Shown here: piece after piece, positions 7,969 through 17,122 of the stretch
How positions within the stretch are numbered: position 1 is the first letter of the stretch
Layout of the letters: the number at the start of each line of letters is the position of its first letter
Source of the DNA: UBA3824 sp017541145
GTDB lineage: Bacteria; Bacteroidota; Bacteroidia; Bacteroidales; UBA3824
Direction of reading: 5' to 3'
Length of the DNA stretch: 38,556 nucleotides
Assembly: GCA_947168365.1 (NCBI GenBank)
Contig: CAMVLO010000044.1
Coordinates: forward strand, 1 to 38,556
Program-made: the position numbers and the translations under genes
The notes under the pieces: model-generated
What the model saw: the letters and a program-made list of their open reading frames with translations, nothing else
What the model was told of the DNA's origin: nothing
Databases searched by the model: none

Positions 7969-9417
7969 ATGAAACAAATGAATCTCAAATACTTGCTCAT
8001 TGTCTTCGCAGTAGGTTTAGCAGGAGGCATAGCCGGAGTAGGAATTTCAAACGCATTTGACAACAAAAAAGAAAAATCAACGGATACTAATTTTACACAA
8101 ACACATTTTACTTCGTTGCCAACTTCTTACGCATCGGCAACACCGACAGAATTTACAACAGCAGCCGAAAAATGTATCGACGGCGTAGTACACGTTAAAA
8201 CGAAATATGTACAAGAAGTACAAGGTTATGACAATCCGCTTTTCCAATATTTCTTTGGAATGCCGTCAATGCCGGAGCAACAACAATCTCAAGCATCAGG
8301 TTCGGGCGTAATTATCTCGAAAGAGGGTTATATCGTAACGAACAATCACGTAATTGAAAACTCTACCGAGATAGAAGTTGTACTCAACGACAGACGCTCT
8401 TACCCGGCAAAACTTATCGGTACTGACCCCGCTACTGATATTGCATTGTTGAAAATAGAGGCTGATTCGCTTACAGTAATTCCATTCGGCAACAGCGACA
8501 ATCTGAAAATCGGCGAATGGGTACTCGCAATCGGTAATCCGTTCAATTTGACTTCAACAATTACAGCCGGTATCGTAAGTGCCAAAGCAAGAAATATCAA
8601 TATCATCGACCGCAAAGGCGGCGCAATCGAATCGTTTATTCAAACCGATGCAGCCGTAAATCCGGGCAACTCAGGCGGCGCACTTGTTAATACTGACGGT
8701 CAACTTGTTGGTATCAATACTGCAATTGCTTCTCAGACAGGAACTTTTACAGGTTACGCATTTGCAGTTCCGGTAAGTATTGTACAAAAAGTAATTTCCG
8801 ATTTGATGGAATACGGTGTTGTACAACGTGCTTTGCTCGGAATCCATATTTCTGACCTTACTTCAGAAAAAGCAGAAGAACTCGGCCTTAGCAAAATCAA
8901 CGGCGTATACGTAAACGATGTAATGAAAGGCTCTTCAGCTTCTGATGCCGGTGTAAAAGAAGGCGATGTAATTACAAGTGTTAACTCTGTAAAAACCAAC
9001 ACTGTAGCCCAACTTCAGGAACAAGTTAACAAATTCCGTCCGGGCGACAAAACCGAAATTACATTCATAAGAGACGGCAAAACTATCAATTCTACAATTA
9101 CTTTCAAAAACGAAAACAATACAACTTCTGTTCAAAAACAGAAAATGATGGAAGTACTTGGAGCATCTTTTGAGGAACTTTCAAACTCAGAATTGAAAAA
9201 ACTCGGACTCAAAAACGGTGTAAAAGTTGCCGACTTGCGTTCCGGTAAATTCATCAGCGCAGGTATCAAAAAAGGTTTCATCGTAACAGAAATCAACGGT
9301 ACTACAATCAACAAAATAGAAGATATAGAAAAAGTAATCAGCGGCACCAAAGGCGGCGTTTATATCGAAGGACGTTATCCTAACGGTCAAGCAGCATATT
9401 ACGCATTCGGTTTGTAG
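7969..9417 (+). CDS. HtrA/Deg family periplasmic serine protease with two PDZ domains
   Basis: The 482-aa product begins with a hydrophobic signal or anchor (about residues 6-28). A trypsin-like domain follows with an intact triad: His127 in NNHV, Asp157 in ATDIAL, and Ser235 in GNSGGAL. PDZ1 (about 285-370, starting LLGIHISDL) and a shorter, more divergent PDZ2 (about 390-480) complete a Deg layout. Such proteases degrade or refold damaged envelope proteins in the periplasm. An AAGGAG sequence (7955-7960) lies just upstream of the start, unusually good for this phylum. The gene has its own promoter and a terminator at 9457-9506. Confidence 0.93.
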   Translation: MKQMNLKYLLIVFAVGLAGGIAGVGISNAFDNKKEKSTDTNFTQTHFTSLPTSYASATPTEFTTAAEKCIDGVVHVKTKYVQEVQGYDNPLFQYFFGMPSMPEQQQSQASGSGVIISKEGYIVTNNHVIENSTEIEVVLNDRRSYPAKLIGTDPATDIALLKIEADSLTVIPFGNSDNLKIGEWVLAIGNPFNLTSTITAGIVSAKARNINIIDRKGGAIESFIQTDAAVNPGNSGGALVNTDGQLVGINTAIASQTGTFTGYAFAVPVSIVQKVISDLMEYGVVQRALLGIHISDLTSEKAEELGLSKINGVYVNDVMKGSSASDAGVKEGDVITSVNSVKTNTVAQLQEQVNKFRPGDKTEITFIRDGKTINSTITFKNENNTTSVQKQKMMEVLGASFEELSNSELKKLGLKNGVKVADLRSGKFISAGIKKGFIVTEINGTTINKIEDIEKVISGTKGGVYIEGRYPNGQAAYYAFGL

Positions 9418-9456
9418 AAATACAACAATTCAGTCCACATAATATTTATTGTACAA

Positions 9457-9506
9457 AGAGGCAGATCTCAAAAGTTGATAAATTCTTTTGAACTGCCTCT
9501 TTTTTT
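9457..9506 (+). terminator. Rho-independent terminator after the HtrA gene
   Basis: The arms AGAGGCAG...TCAAAAG and CTTTTGAACTGCCTCT pair with a small internal bulge and are followed by seven T. Confidence 0.8.
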
Positions 9507-9549
9507 GTATTTTTACAGCTTGATTCAAAAACATAAAAACAACAAAAAT

Positions 9550-10161
9550 ATGAAAAGGACAATAATGTTAATAATCGGACTGATAATTAGTTACAGTGCG
9601 AGATGTCAAAGTACCGACTATGATTTCGGCAAAAACGAATTAGGAATAAGAGTTGCCGGACTTGGAACTTTCTACGAATGGGAAATTACATACCATTTTT
9701 TTCAGAACAAATATGCAGGAATCGGCGGTTCAATAGGCTGGTGGAGCGCAGAAGATACGGATTACGATATGTGGGAACACACATTCAACACCAATGCAAA
9801 AGATTTTTGGGCAAGATATTACATCAAACCGTCCATTGAGCTATGTTCGCCGGAATTCAAAAAACAAGAAAACGGCGGAGCGTTCTGTATAAAAGGCACT
9901 TGCGGAATCAAAATCAACAGAAAATTTTATTCTTACGAGTACACTGTCAACAACGGTAAAGAAACAGAACACAAATTTACAAGCCGTTTTTGGGCACCGG
10001 AAGCTCAATTGGGACTTTACTATTTCCGCTACGAATACGGAATTGGTTTAGGCTATTCATACTCGCAACTCGAAACAAAGTTGGATTTCGATTACAACAA
10101 TGCAGAGTTTACAACGAAACCTCAACACGGAATTTTTTTAGACATCATGGTAAAATTTTAA
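9550..10161 (+). CDS. exported beta-barrel-like outer membrane protein, function unknown
   Basis: From ATG 9550 the product is 203 aa. It starts with a signal peptide (KRTIMLIIGLIISYSARCQS, cleavage near Cys-Gln or Gln-Ser). The rest is rich in aromatic residues and glycine, with alternating strands such as GLYYFRYEYGIGLGYSYSQL. It ends in hydrophobic Phe (DIMVKF), as outer-membrane barrels do. An upstream in-frame start at 9475 lies inside the terminator of the previous gene and is rejected. The subtilisin gene begins 10 bp after the stop, so the two are probably one operon and act in the cell envelope together. No specific family is recognised. Confidence 0.72.
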   Translation: MKRTIMLIIGLIISYSARCQSTDYDFGKNELGIRVAGLGTFYEWEITYHFFQNKYAGIGGSIGWWSAEDTDYDMWEHTFNTNAKDFWARYYIKPSIELCSPEFKKQENGGAFCIKGTCGIKINRKFYSYEYTVNNGKETEHKFTSRFWAPEAQLGLYYFRYEYGIGLGYSYSQLETKLDFDYNNAEFTTKPQHGIFLDIMVKF

Positions 10162-10171
10162 ATAAAAAAAG

Positions 10172-11581
10172 ATGAAATTACTAAATTCATTGATTGTTGC
10201 TACATCACTTAGTTTACTGAGTATCAATGCAAATGCTCAATACGAAGTAGCACCCGGCAAATATGCTGTAAAATTAACAGACAAAAACAACTCACCTTAC
10301 AGTATCCACAATCCGGAAAAATTTCTGTCACAAAAATCTATCGACAGACGAAAAAAATTCAATATCAAAATCGACGAAACAGATTTGCCGATCAATCCTC
10401 AATATCTGGATTCGCTTACAAAAATGGGTTTCAAAATCGATGCAAAAAGCAAATGGCTGAATTGTGTAGTACTGAAAACCAAAATCGAAAAAATCGACAA
10501 ACTGAAAAACGTATCTTTTGTTGACTTAAATTATAACTTCAGAGCCGCAAAGCCGAAAGCCGCAGCACAAAAACAGACGCTTAAAATGCCTGACACAAGC
10601 GGAATATCCACAAAAGCTACACACAAGCCTATTGACTACGGATACAGTCAAAAACAAGTAACAATGATAAAAACCAACGTACTTCACGAAATGGGTTATC
10701 GCGGCGAAGGAATGAAAGCGGCAATTATTGACGGTGGTTTCAAAAAAGCCCGAAAAGTACAAGTGATGAACAAAGCATTTTATGAAAATCGTGTTCCTGA
10801 GATTTGGAACTTTGTAACCGACAAATCAAACGTTTTCACAGACGATTGGCACGGAACAGCGGTTATGAGTTGCATGGCATCAAACGCAGAAGGATGGCTT
10901 GTAGGAACTTCTCCCGAAGCGGAATTTTATCTTTACAATTCAGAAGACGGAGGTTCGGAATACGAGATTGAAGAATTCAATTGGGCAGAAGCCGCAGAAA
11001 GAGCCGACAGTATCGGTGTTGACTTGATAAACAGTTCACTCGGTTACAACGAATTCGACAAAAAACTTCACAATCATACACACGAAGAACTCAACGGAGA
11101 AATCGGAATCAGTACACAAGCGGCAGATATTGCAGCAAGTCGCGGAATTGTAGTAGTATTAGCAGCCGGCAACGAGGGCGACGAGGAATGGAAAAAAATA
11201 AGTTGTCCCGCTGATGCTGACAATTGTTTGTCGGTTGGTGCTGTTATGAGTTTCAAAGGAATAGAACCTGCATTTTTCTCATCTTTCGGTCCTACAGCCG
11301 ACGGAAGAATAAAACCGGATGTTTGCGCAGAAGGTTATATGGCATATTGCAGCAAAGACAAAAAAACAATCAACGCATATCCCGGAACTTCGTTTGCATC
11401 GCCGATAGTCGCCGGAAGTACATTATGCCTAATGCAAGCACATCCGAATGCAAATCCGGAAACAATTATCAATGCAATTCATTTATCATCAAATCATTAC
11501 AACAATCCTACCGATCAATGGGGCTATGGTTTGGGCAATTTTGAATTGGCACACAAGATACTTACTGCATGGGGCTATTAG
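10172..11581 (+). CDS. exported subtilisin-like serine protease (S8 family)
   Basis: The 469-aa product has a signal peptide (about residues 1-23, ending NANAQ), a propeptide-like region of about 130 residues and an S8 domain. The catalytic Asp187 lies in AAIIDGGF, His227 in DWHGTAV and Ser407 in GTSFASP; Asn334 in AAGNEG is the oxyanion residue. There is no type IX sorting domain at the C-terminus, which ends directly after the catalytic domain, so the enzyme is probably periplasmic or lipid-independent outer-membrane associated. It follows the barrel-like gene by 10 bp. No clear plus-strand terminator follows; the hairpin at 11611-11643 has its T tract on the other strand. Confidence 0.92.
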   Translation: MKLLNSLIVATSLSLLSINANAQYEVAPGKYAVKLTDKNNSPYSIHNPEKFLSQKSIDRRKKFNIKIDETDLPINPQYLDSLTKMGFKIDAKSKWLNCVVLKTKIEKIDKLKNVSFVDLNYNFRAAKPKAAAQKQTLKMPDTSGISTKATHKPIDYGYSQKQVTMIKTNVLHEMGYRGEGMKAAIIDGGFKKARKVQVMNKAFYENRVPEIWNFVTDKSNVFTDDWHGTAVMSCMASNAEGWLVGTSPEAEFYLYNSEDGGSEYEIEEFNWAEAAERADSIGVDLINSSLGYNEFDKKLHNHTHEELNGEIGISTQAADIAASRGIVVVLAAGNEGDEEWKKISCPADADNCLSVGAVMSFKGIEPAFFSSFGPTADGRIKPDVCAEGYMAYCSKDKKTINAYPGTSFASPIVAGSTLCLMQAHPNANPETIINAIHLSSNHYNNPTDQWGYGLGNFELAHKILTAWGY

Positions 11582-11610
11582 GACACAAAAAGAAGTCAAA
11601 ACAAAATCAG

Positions 11611-11643
11611 AAAAAAAAGGCGGACAATTTGCATTGTTCGCCT
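11611..11643 (-). terminator. Rho-independent terminator of the lysozyme gene
   Basis: Read on the minus strand, AGGCGAACAAT and ATTGTCCGCCT form a stem with a four-base loop (one mismatch or bulge), followed by eight T (11611-11618). It lies about 110 bases after the lysozyme stop. Confidence 0.75.
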
Positions 11644-11755
11644 CATAAAAAGATAAATTCGAAGAAACCAACCTCTCATAAGTCCCTCTATTTTTCTGAA
11701 AAATTGAGTTCCTCCGAATATTTTGATATATATAAAATCAATTAAAAAAATTGTT

Positions 11756-12391
11756 TTATCTGGCATATCGCGCCTGAGAGTAGAGTTCATCATCAGTGTG
11801 CCACATCTTGGTTTCCCACCTCTGGATACCGGCCGCCACTTTGGAATAGACCTTGTTTCCAGTTTTGTAATCCGTATAATAACACCATTTAGCGAACTCT
11901 TCGTCTACATCGCCATTATTTTTAATGGCTTGTCTAAGGCCGGATCGAAGGAAAGCACCGATGCCTTTGCTGTAGATAAAATGGGCAATCGCCAGTTTTT
12001 TGCTCCCCTTGAGAAAAGGGGTAAAGCGTTCAGTTAAAGCGTAGGCACGTTTGAAATCCTCACGCAAAAGACTGTCAGCTGTTTTTTTTGAAATTTGAGG
12101 AGCAAAATTCTCCCCTTTTCTGATTACGTGACCGTAACCAATTGTTAGTTTTCCTGATACGCAGATATATGCTTTTCCATTAGCATATCCTTCATGAGAT
12201 TTGATGTAGTCAATTACGCCTTCATAATTTTTGCTTTCACTACAAATCAAACTATTGTCAATATCAAAAGAGCTTGATTTGAAGCTTTCGTTGTAGTTTG
12301 ATTCCACATTAACTTCCGACATCGCAACATTGCTGTTTGCAGTAATCAAAAGAAGCGGAACCGCAACTAAAGATGTAATTAATTTTTTCAT
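11756..12391 (-). CDS. exported phage-type lysozyme (GH24) with Cys at the catalytic Asp position
   Basis: From ATG 12391 the product is 211 aa with a signal peptide (MKKLITSLVAVPLLLITANS). A serine-rich linker precedes a GH24 muramidase domain: catalytic Glu67 in SHEGY and Thr83 in KLTIGYGH. These enzymes cut the MurNAc-GlcNAc bond of peptidoglycan. In the family the middle residue lies in YxDxxGxxT. Here that segment reads AYICVSGKLT, so Cys77 occupies the Asp place. A Cys at this position is known to keep activity in T4 lysozyme. The upstream in-frame ATG at 12418 would add nine residues before the signal peptide and is less likely. There is no phage gene nearby, which suggests a cell-wall or antagonism role. 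Confidence 0.85.
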   Translation of the reverse strand: MKKLITSLVAVPLLLITANSNVAMSEVNVESNYNESFKSSSFDIDNSLICSESKNYEGVIDYIKSHEGYANGKAYICVSGKLTIGYGHVIRKGENFAPQISKKTADSLLREDFKRAYALTERFTPFLKGSKKLAIAHFIYSKGIGAFLRSGLRQAIKNNGDVDEEFAKWCYYTDYKTGNKVYSKVAAGIQRWETKMWHTDDELYSQARYAR

Positions 12392-12616
12392 TATAATTGT
12401 TTTTACAAGAACCAGCAAACATCTTTAGCATCGGACATCGAGAAAGAGGGACATCAAAAAAATTTCTCAGTCGTGATGTAAATAAGAATACTGTTTCTAT
12501 CGGGACAATGGAAGCTTGTCCCCAACGGGACGCTAACATCGCCGCTCTTCTGTTGGAAGGGTTAAATGTTGATTGAGTTATTAGAGGGTTCATCCCGTTG
12601 TTGTTTAGTTTGCAAT

Positions 12617-12714
12617 CCAAAGCAATATATTTTTATGTCTTCGTATAAGATTTATATATATCAAATCTATATTTTAGGTTGTTGTTAAAATATAGAAAAA
12701 TATAATTGCTTTGG
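12617..12714. repeat. 98-bp nested inverted repeat (MITE-like or structured RNA)
   Basis: The outer arms CCAAAGCAATATATTTTT (12617-12634) and AAAAATATAATTGCTTTGG (12696-12714) pair except for one indel. Inside lie a perfect 10-bp pair, CTATATTTTA (12667-12676) with TAAAATATAG (12686-12695), and AGATTT/AAATCT (12648-12653 and 12663-12668), which overlaps and competes with it. Such mutually exclusive stems fit either an attenuator-like leader RNA of the lysozyme gene or a miniature element with terminal inverted repeats. Confidence 0.55.
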
Positions 12715-12735
12715 GCCACCATTTTGATGACGCTG

Positions 12736-12767
12736 CAAAGTTGAGAAGTTTTATTTTTCCAGCCAAA
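12736..12767 (-). promoter_or_regulatory. candidate promoter of the lysozyme transcript
   Basis: On the minus strand TTTG (12764-12767), a 20-bp spacer and CAACTTTG (12736-12743, one mismatch to TAnnTTTG). If used, the lysozyme mRNA would carry an unusually long leader of about 340 bases that includes the 98-bp inverted repeat. Confidence 0.4.
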
Positions 12768-12968
12768 AAAATTTGATGGTTTTGGTATATTTACAAGACA
12801 ATCAGAAAAGTTTATTAATTACAATTACAAATTGGAATAGAAATAATCAACAATAAGAATTTATAAAAAATTACAACTTTTTAAATATAATTAACACTCA
12901 AGATAAAATTAATCCTAATCGAAATTTAAGCAATCATTAAGAAGTTTATTATTAAGAATTAATATAAA

Positions 12969-13184
12969 TTATTTTGAGTAATTACCGAGGTTATTGAACT
13001 TCACCCACCAATTAAAAAATGTATCAAAAGTGATTATATTTTCTCCGAATTCTTTCAGATAGGCTTCTTTTTCCTGCTCGTTGACATTTACACGCTTTAT
13101 CTTGTAGCTCCAGTCGTCTCTCACGGCTAAAGCATACCCACCAATCATAGGGCTTTCTTCAAATACTTTTACACTATCCTCCAT
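12969..13184 (-). CDS. small conserved protein, paralogue of its upstream neighbour
   Basis: The 71-aa product aligns over its whole length with the 76-aa product at 13291-13521. Both share the order ME-x-x-V-x-x-F-E/T-E-x-P, GGY-x-L-x-VRD-x-W, K-x-K, then EK-x-AY-x-x-x-FG and FF-x-WW near the end. Conservation of this pattern with changed codons shows that both are real genes. It is acidic and soluble, with no signal peptide. No family is recognised. The end FFNWWVKFNN is rich in aromatic residues and may bind a partner. Confidence 0.7.
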   Translation of the reverse strand: MEDSVKVFEESPMIGGYALAVRDDWSYKIKRVNVNEQEKEAYLKEFGENIITFDTFFNWWVKFNNLGNYSK

Positions 13185-13290
13185 TTCTCAAAATATTTTT
13201 TGTTTTATCCTAATACGTTTAATTTCTTAAAGCAGGGTGCCAGTATTTGGCTAATCAACAATACGCATAAAAGCCTAAAAACAAGCAATT

Positions 13291-13521
13291 TTATACGAGA
13301 CCGACTTTTTTAGTAGTAAGATTTTTGTTATTGAGATCTTTCCACCACTCAAAAAATTCTTCGTAAGTAACAATTTCATTACCGAAATGCTCAATATAAG
13401 CATCTTTTTCGGCAGCTGTGATACTTACTTGTTTGAGTTTGAAATTCCAATTATCTCTTACTGTAAGCGTGTAACCGCCCAAAACCGGACATTCTGTAAA
13501 TATTACTATTGGCTTTTCCAT
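13291..13521 (-). CDS. small conserved protein, paralogue of its downstream neighbour
   Basis: The 76-aa product is the first of a tandem pair (106 bp separate the two). Shared positions with 12969-13184 include GGYTLTVRDNW, the EKDAY...HFG helix and the terminal FFEWWKDLNN. It lies 106 bp after the large MFS-HEAT gene, on the same strand. There is no signal peptide, membrane segment or known catalytic motif. The role is unknown. Confidence 0.7.
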   Translation of the reverse strand: MEKPIVIFTECPVLGGYTLTVRDNWNFKLKQVSITAAEKDAYIEHFGNEIVTYEEFFEWWKDLNNKNLTTKKVGLV

Positions 13522-13627
13522 TTGCTAATGTTTTTATTTGTGATTAGAAATTAAGTTTCATTTTCACATATCATTAGGCAATATATGTGCCAATTTATAA
13601 GAGAATTATATAATTTTGATTAAGAAT

Positions 13628-16600
13628 TTACGCTTCTGCTTCAAGTTCTTCTTTTAAAGAAACTTCGTCCTGACCTTCTCTTACATCATCTCTCATTACC
13701 TTATTATTTTCATCAAATATATAAGGAAGAATATCAGTTTCTCTAATAAGAATATCAAAGTAAATTGCTCTGTTAATTGTCATGATTGTAGTATCTTTCT
13801 TGGCAATTAAAGAGTTGGCTCCAAGATCAAGATTCTGACCTTTTATCAAAATATCTTTCTTGAAGAAATATCCGTCTTCACCAAAGGCCTCTTTTACGCA
13901 CAAAGCACCTTTCATCAAGAACATCACATCGCAATCATGATTTTCGATATTGATTTCATCGCCTTTTTTCATGGTAATTACTTCCATGTATTCTGCGATT
14001 TTTGCAATCAAATCTTCAGGCACATTTGAATACATCGGATGTTTCTTCAAAAGTTTAATTTTATCTTGAAGTATCGGTTGACCGGATTTCAAATCAGCAA
14101 GAAGTTTCTGTTTCTTAGAAGTCATGTTGATAAGATAATCCGAACATTTTACCGGATTTTCATCGTAAACAAGTCTTGCAGCCACAGAATAAACCAACTC
14201 GTCGGTATGATAAAGACAAAGGAAAACTTCGTCAGGAATTTCTGATTTACGAATCTTTGCCAACACATCGTCAATATTAGAGCGCGTCCACAAAGCCATA
14301 TCCTTGTAGTCGATAACGCTTGATTTACTTGCCTCGCTGACTTTGGATTTATGCTGTTTACCAAGCAATTCCACAGCTTTGGAAATTGTCCAAGTATCAA
14401 GTTTTGAATAATCTCTCTTGATAATTTCCTTCAATCTGTCCTCAAACGACAATTTCTCTTGCGGGAAGAAATGTGACAATTTTTTGATTTTTTGTAATTG
14501 TGACAAATCATCAAACAACGGAGTAACAATCTGTTTGAGATCTTGAGTAAAATTGTTATCAATAATTTCAACGGCAAAGATGTTGTTCTTACCAATTATA
14601 TTCTTCTGAATCAACGAAATAAGACGCGGCTCATTTACAAAACTCAAAAGATTGAACAAAGTTTCGATATCACGTTCTCTTTCATTGTCCAACGCTTGGA
14701 AGAGTTTCAGAGTATTCTTCTCATCTTCAATATCTTCCAACGACGACATCAACCAAACAATATTTTCAACAATTTCGCTGATTTTTTGTTTAATTGTCTG
14801 AATATCTTTTTCTTCAATAGCCTTAAACTGACAGAAATTCAAACCGCTGATAATCGCTCTCTGAACATCTCTGTTAGGATAATTGATATTCTTAATAAGT
14901 TGAGCTTTGGCAGGAGCTGTTGAAATACGTGCATACAATTCAATAATACGTTGCAAAATCTCAACATTTTTACATTTATCAAAATACTCATTAAGCGATG
15001 CCAAAACCTTATCACCCATCATACTGAGAATATCAATAGCAGCATTGTAATATTCAACAGATTCCAACAACGAAATAAGTTTATTGATAAGTCTGTCAGA
15101 AGCAATTCTTCCGGCAAGATTAATTGCAGCACTTTTAACATTTCTGTGTTTAGAATCCAACAATGTAAAGATAATATCTTCGTCCATTGCTTTCGGATTT
15201 TTGTGCATGTATTTAATCAACTTAATCTTATCGGAAACAAACTCGCTGTTAGCCAAAGCAGGAAGATCTTCCGGAGTTAAGGATTTAATCTCGTCAAAAT
15301 CAATAAAATCAAGAACGCGCTCAGCCAAAAGTCTGATTTCCGGATTTGTAGAATTTTCAAAAATTGTAGTACAATTGGACTTAAAACGCGGTCTCCAAGT
15401 CGGGTCAATATTTCTAAGTACTGACTTTATAACCGATTCATCTTTGGATTCAAGAACGATATTTGCCTGAGCCTCAAGACTTCGCGGTGTAGTTTCCGAC
15501 AAAATTGTTACTGCAAGTGCCTGAATTTTCGGATTAGAATTTTTCAAATATTTTTTCAACGATTCAGCACCATACTGATTTTTATTTTTATCTTTATTTG
15601 GATTTGCAGTATCTTTCACAATCTGTTTGATAGTAGCTTTGTAGCTGACATACAGATTTTTAGAGCTGATAACCCACAAAACCAAAATCGGAACAAAACA
15701 GATAAGGAAATATCTGAAATCGTATTCTCCGGCAATTTTCAAAATCAGGATATTAACAGTAGCAATAATCACACCGGCAATACCTGTAGAAAACTGCTGA
15801 ACAACACCTACTTTGGTCTGAACCGCAGCTTTTTCGTTATCAGGCAAAGGCTGATAAAGTATATTGAAAGCGGGATCGTCAAGACCACGTCTCAAAATAC
15901 GTTCCTGAGATTTGTTAACTGTTATAAGTATCAGAAATACAATAACATTCACGCTCCAAACAAGCCCGACAATAGCTGCCGCCGAAACCACAACAACCAT
16001 ACAAATCGGCAAAATCATCAATCCGAGTTTTACACCGTACTTACTCATGATTTTTGCGGAATAGAACGACAAAATCAATTCTCCAATCTTGAGTCCGCCA
16101 TAAACCAATGTAAGAAACTGCGCTGTATTATCGGGATGAATTTGAATTTTTACAGTAGAAAGAAACGAGAAGTCAGTGATGTAAATAATTGTCATTGACA
16201 ATGTTGCGCAAATAAAGATGTATTTGAAATAATCAGATTTCAAAAGTTGCAACCATCCTGTACCATCATCGCTTTTCTTGAAAGAAATCAACTTCTTGTT
16301 TTCTTTTGCAAGACGTTTACGCTCTTCCTTGAGTTTTTCCGGATATTGTTTGTAAAGAGATATCAATGTAAAAATACCGATCGTAAAACCGGCCGCACTG
16401 ATATAAAGCAATGTATATGAGTGAGATATAACTTTACTTAGCAACGGAATAATCAAATAACCAAGCATAGCAGCCAACACACCGCCAATACTAAAAAGTG
16501 CGAAAATTTTCTTTACTTGAACCAAATTCAAGAATTTCAGAGAAAGCGCACCGGTCTCGATACCAACCATCGAAAGGAATGGCCATGCCCAAATAAACAC

Positions 16601-16954
16601 TGTAAAACTCAGCCACTTAGGGTCAACAACTCCAACGAGCATTCTACCCAAAAATGTAAGAAGAGTCATAAAAGTCAACGCACCCATGAAAAGCTTGCGG
16701 CTATCGATTCTGCGTTGGAAATAAGAGTAAATTTGAGTAAACAAAAAACCTGCAACACCCGATGCCATATAGGCATAAGGCAATGTTTCGGAACCGAAAT
16801 AACGAATGAATTCCGAGTTGGCGGGAGTAAAATAAAACGCACCTGCTAAACCTAAGAAAAACGAATGCGCAAAAAGCATCAAGAAGATAGGAATCTCCTG
16901 TGGCTTTAGGTCAAAGTTTTTGACTAAAAAATGTGATAACGTCAGCTTTTTCAT
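13628..16954 (-). CDS. ADP/ATP-carrier-like MFS protein fused to HEAT repeats and a cyclic-nucleotide-binding-like domain
   Basis: The product (1108 aa from ATG 16954; an ATG at 16972 would add six residues) has an N-terminal multi-pass membrane part (about residues 15-440, roughly 12 helices). Its layout recalls the nucleotide-transporter/MFS families. A long helical repeat region (about 470-880) contains HEAT-like units such as NRDVQRAIISGLNF and HRNVKSAAINLAGRI. Near 985-1085 a Crp-like cNMP-binding fold is suggested by MEVITMKKGDEINIENHD followed by DVMFLMKGALCV. The tail is acidic. The combination suggests a membrane transporter or sensor gated by a ligand or protein partner. The substrate is unknown. 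No good promoter is visible in the 150 bp upstream. Confidence 0.8.
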   Translation of the reverse strand: MKKLTLSHFLVKNFDLKPQEIPIFLMLFAHSFFLGLAGAFYFTPANSEFIRYFGSETLPYAYMASGVAGFLFTQIYSYFQRRIDSRKLFMGALTFMTLLTFLGRMLVGVVDPKWLSFTVFIWAWPFLSMVGIETGALSLKFLNLVQVKKIFALFSIGGVLAAMLGYLIIPLLSKVISHSYTLLYISAAGFTIGIFTLISLYKQYPEKLKEERKRLAKENKKLISFKKSDDGTGWLQLLKSDYFKYIFICATLSMTIIYITDFSFLSTVKIQIHPDNTAQFLTLVYGGLKIGELILSFYSAKIMSKYGVKLGLMILPICMVVVVSAAAIVGLVWSVNVIVFLILITVNKSQERILRRGLDDPAFNILYQPLPDNEKAAVQTKVGVVQQFSTGIAGVIIATVNILILKIAGEYDFRYFLICFVPILVLWVISSKNLYVSYKATIKQIVKDTANPNKDKNKNQYGAESLKKYLKNSNPKIQALAVTILSETTPRSLEAQANIVLESKDESVIKSVLRNIDPTWRPRFKSNCTTIFENSTNPEIRLLAERVLDFIDFDEIKSLTPEDLPALANSEFVSDKIKLIKYMHKNPKAMDEDIIFTLLDSKHRNVKSAAINLAGRIASDRLINKLISLLESVEYYNAAIDILSMMGDKVLASLNEYFDKCKNVEILQRIIELYARISTAPAKAQLIKNINYPNRDVQRAIISGLNFCQFKAIEEKDIQTIKQKISEIVENIVWLMSSLEDIEDEKNTLKLFQALDNERERDIETLFNLLSFVNEPRLISLIQKNIIGKNNIFAVEIIDNNFTQDLKQIVTPLFDDLSQLQKIKKLSHFFPQEKLSFEDRLKEIIKRDYSKLDTWTISKAVELLGKQHKSKVSEASKSSVIDYKDMALWTRSNIDDVLAKIRKSEIPDEVFLCLYHTDELVYSVAARLVYDENPVKCSDYLINMTSKKQKLLADLKSGQPILQDKIKLLKKHPMYSNVPEDLIAKIAEYMEVITMKKGDEINIENHDCDVMFLMKGALCVKEAFGEDGYFFKKDILIKGQNLDLGANSLIAKKDTTIMTINRAIYFDILIRETDILPYIFDENNKVMRDDVREGQDEVSLKEELEAEA

Positions 16955-17122
16955 AGTGTTTTTAGAGTGCATAAACTAAATCCTTACATCTTAATTGCAA
17001 AGTGTATACCGAATTTTAACAGTTCATTAAAATAACATCAATAAAGCGTAAGGTTTGAGTGCCAAAATTACAAAAATATATCAACATTAATTAATTTTTC
17101 GCAATTAATTTGTGTTAAATTT

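Larger units (their letters stand above)
12392..12968. other. 577-bp gene-free region with structured leader and repeat-like DNA
   Basis: It holds, from right to left on the minus strand, a promoter-like site (12736-12767), a 98-bp nested inverted repeat (12617-12714) and a locally GC-richer block (about 12424-12600) with a GGGACAA/TTGTCCC hairpin (12502-12508 and 12516-12522). The remainder (12768-12968) is A/T-rich without features. A 103-codon minus-strand frame at 12309-12620 crosses into the lysozyme gene and is not believable as a gene. Confidence 0.55.

Noticed and set aside
11723..12037. 104-codon plus-strand frame
   Set aside because: It is antisense to the GH24 lysozyme, which has clear catalytic motifs.
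12309..12620. 103-codon minus-strand frame over the lysozyme leader
   Set aside because: It overlaps the lysozyme signal-peptide region in another frame and covers repeat-like structured DNA; there is no coding evidence apart from length.
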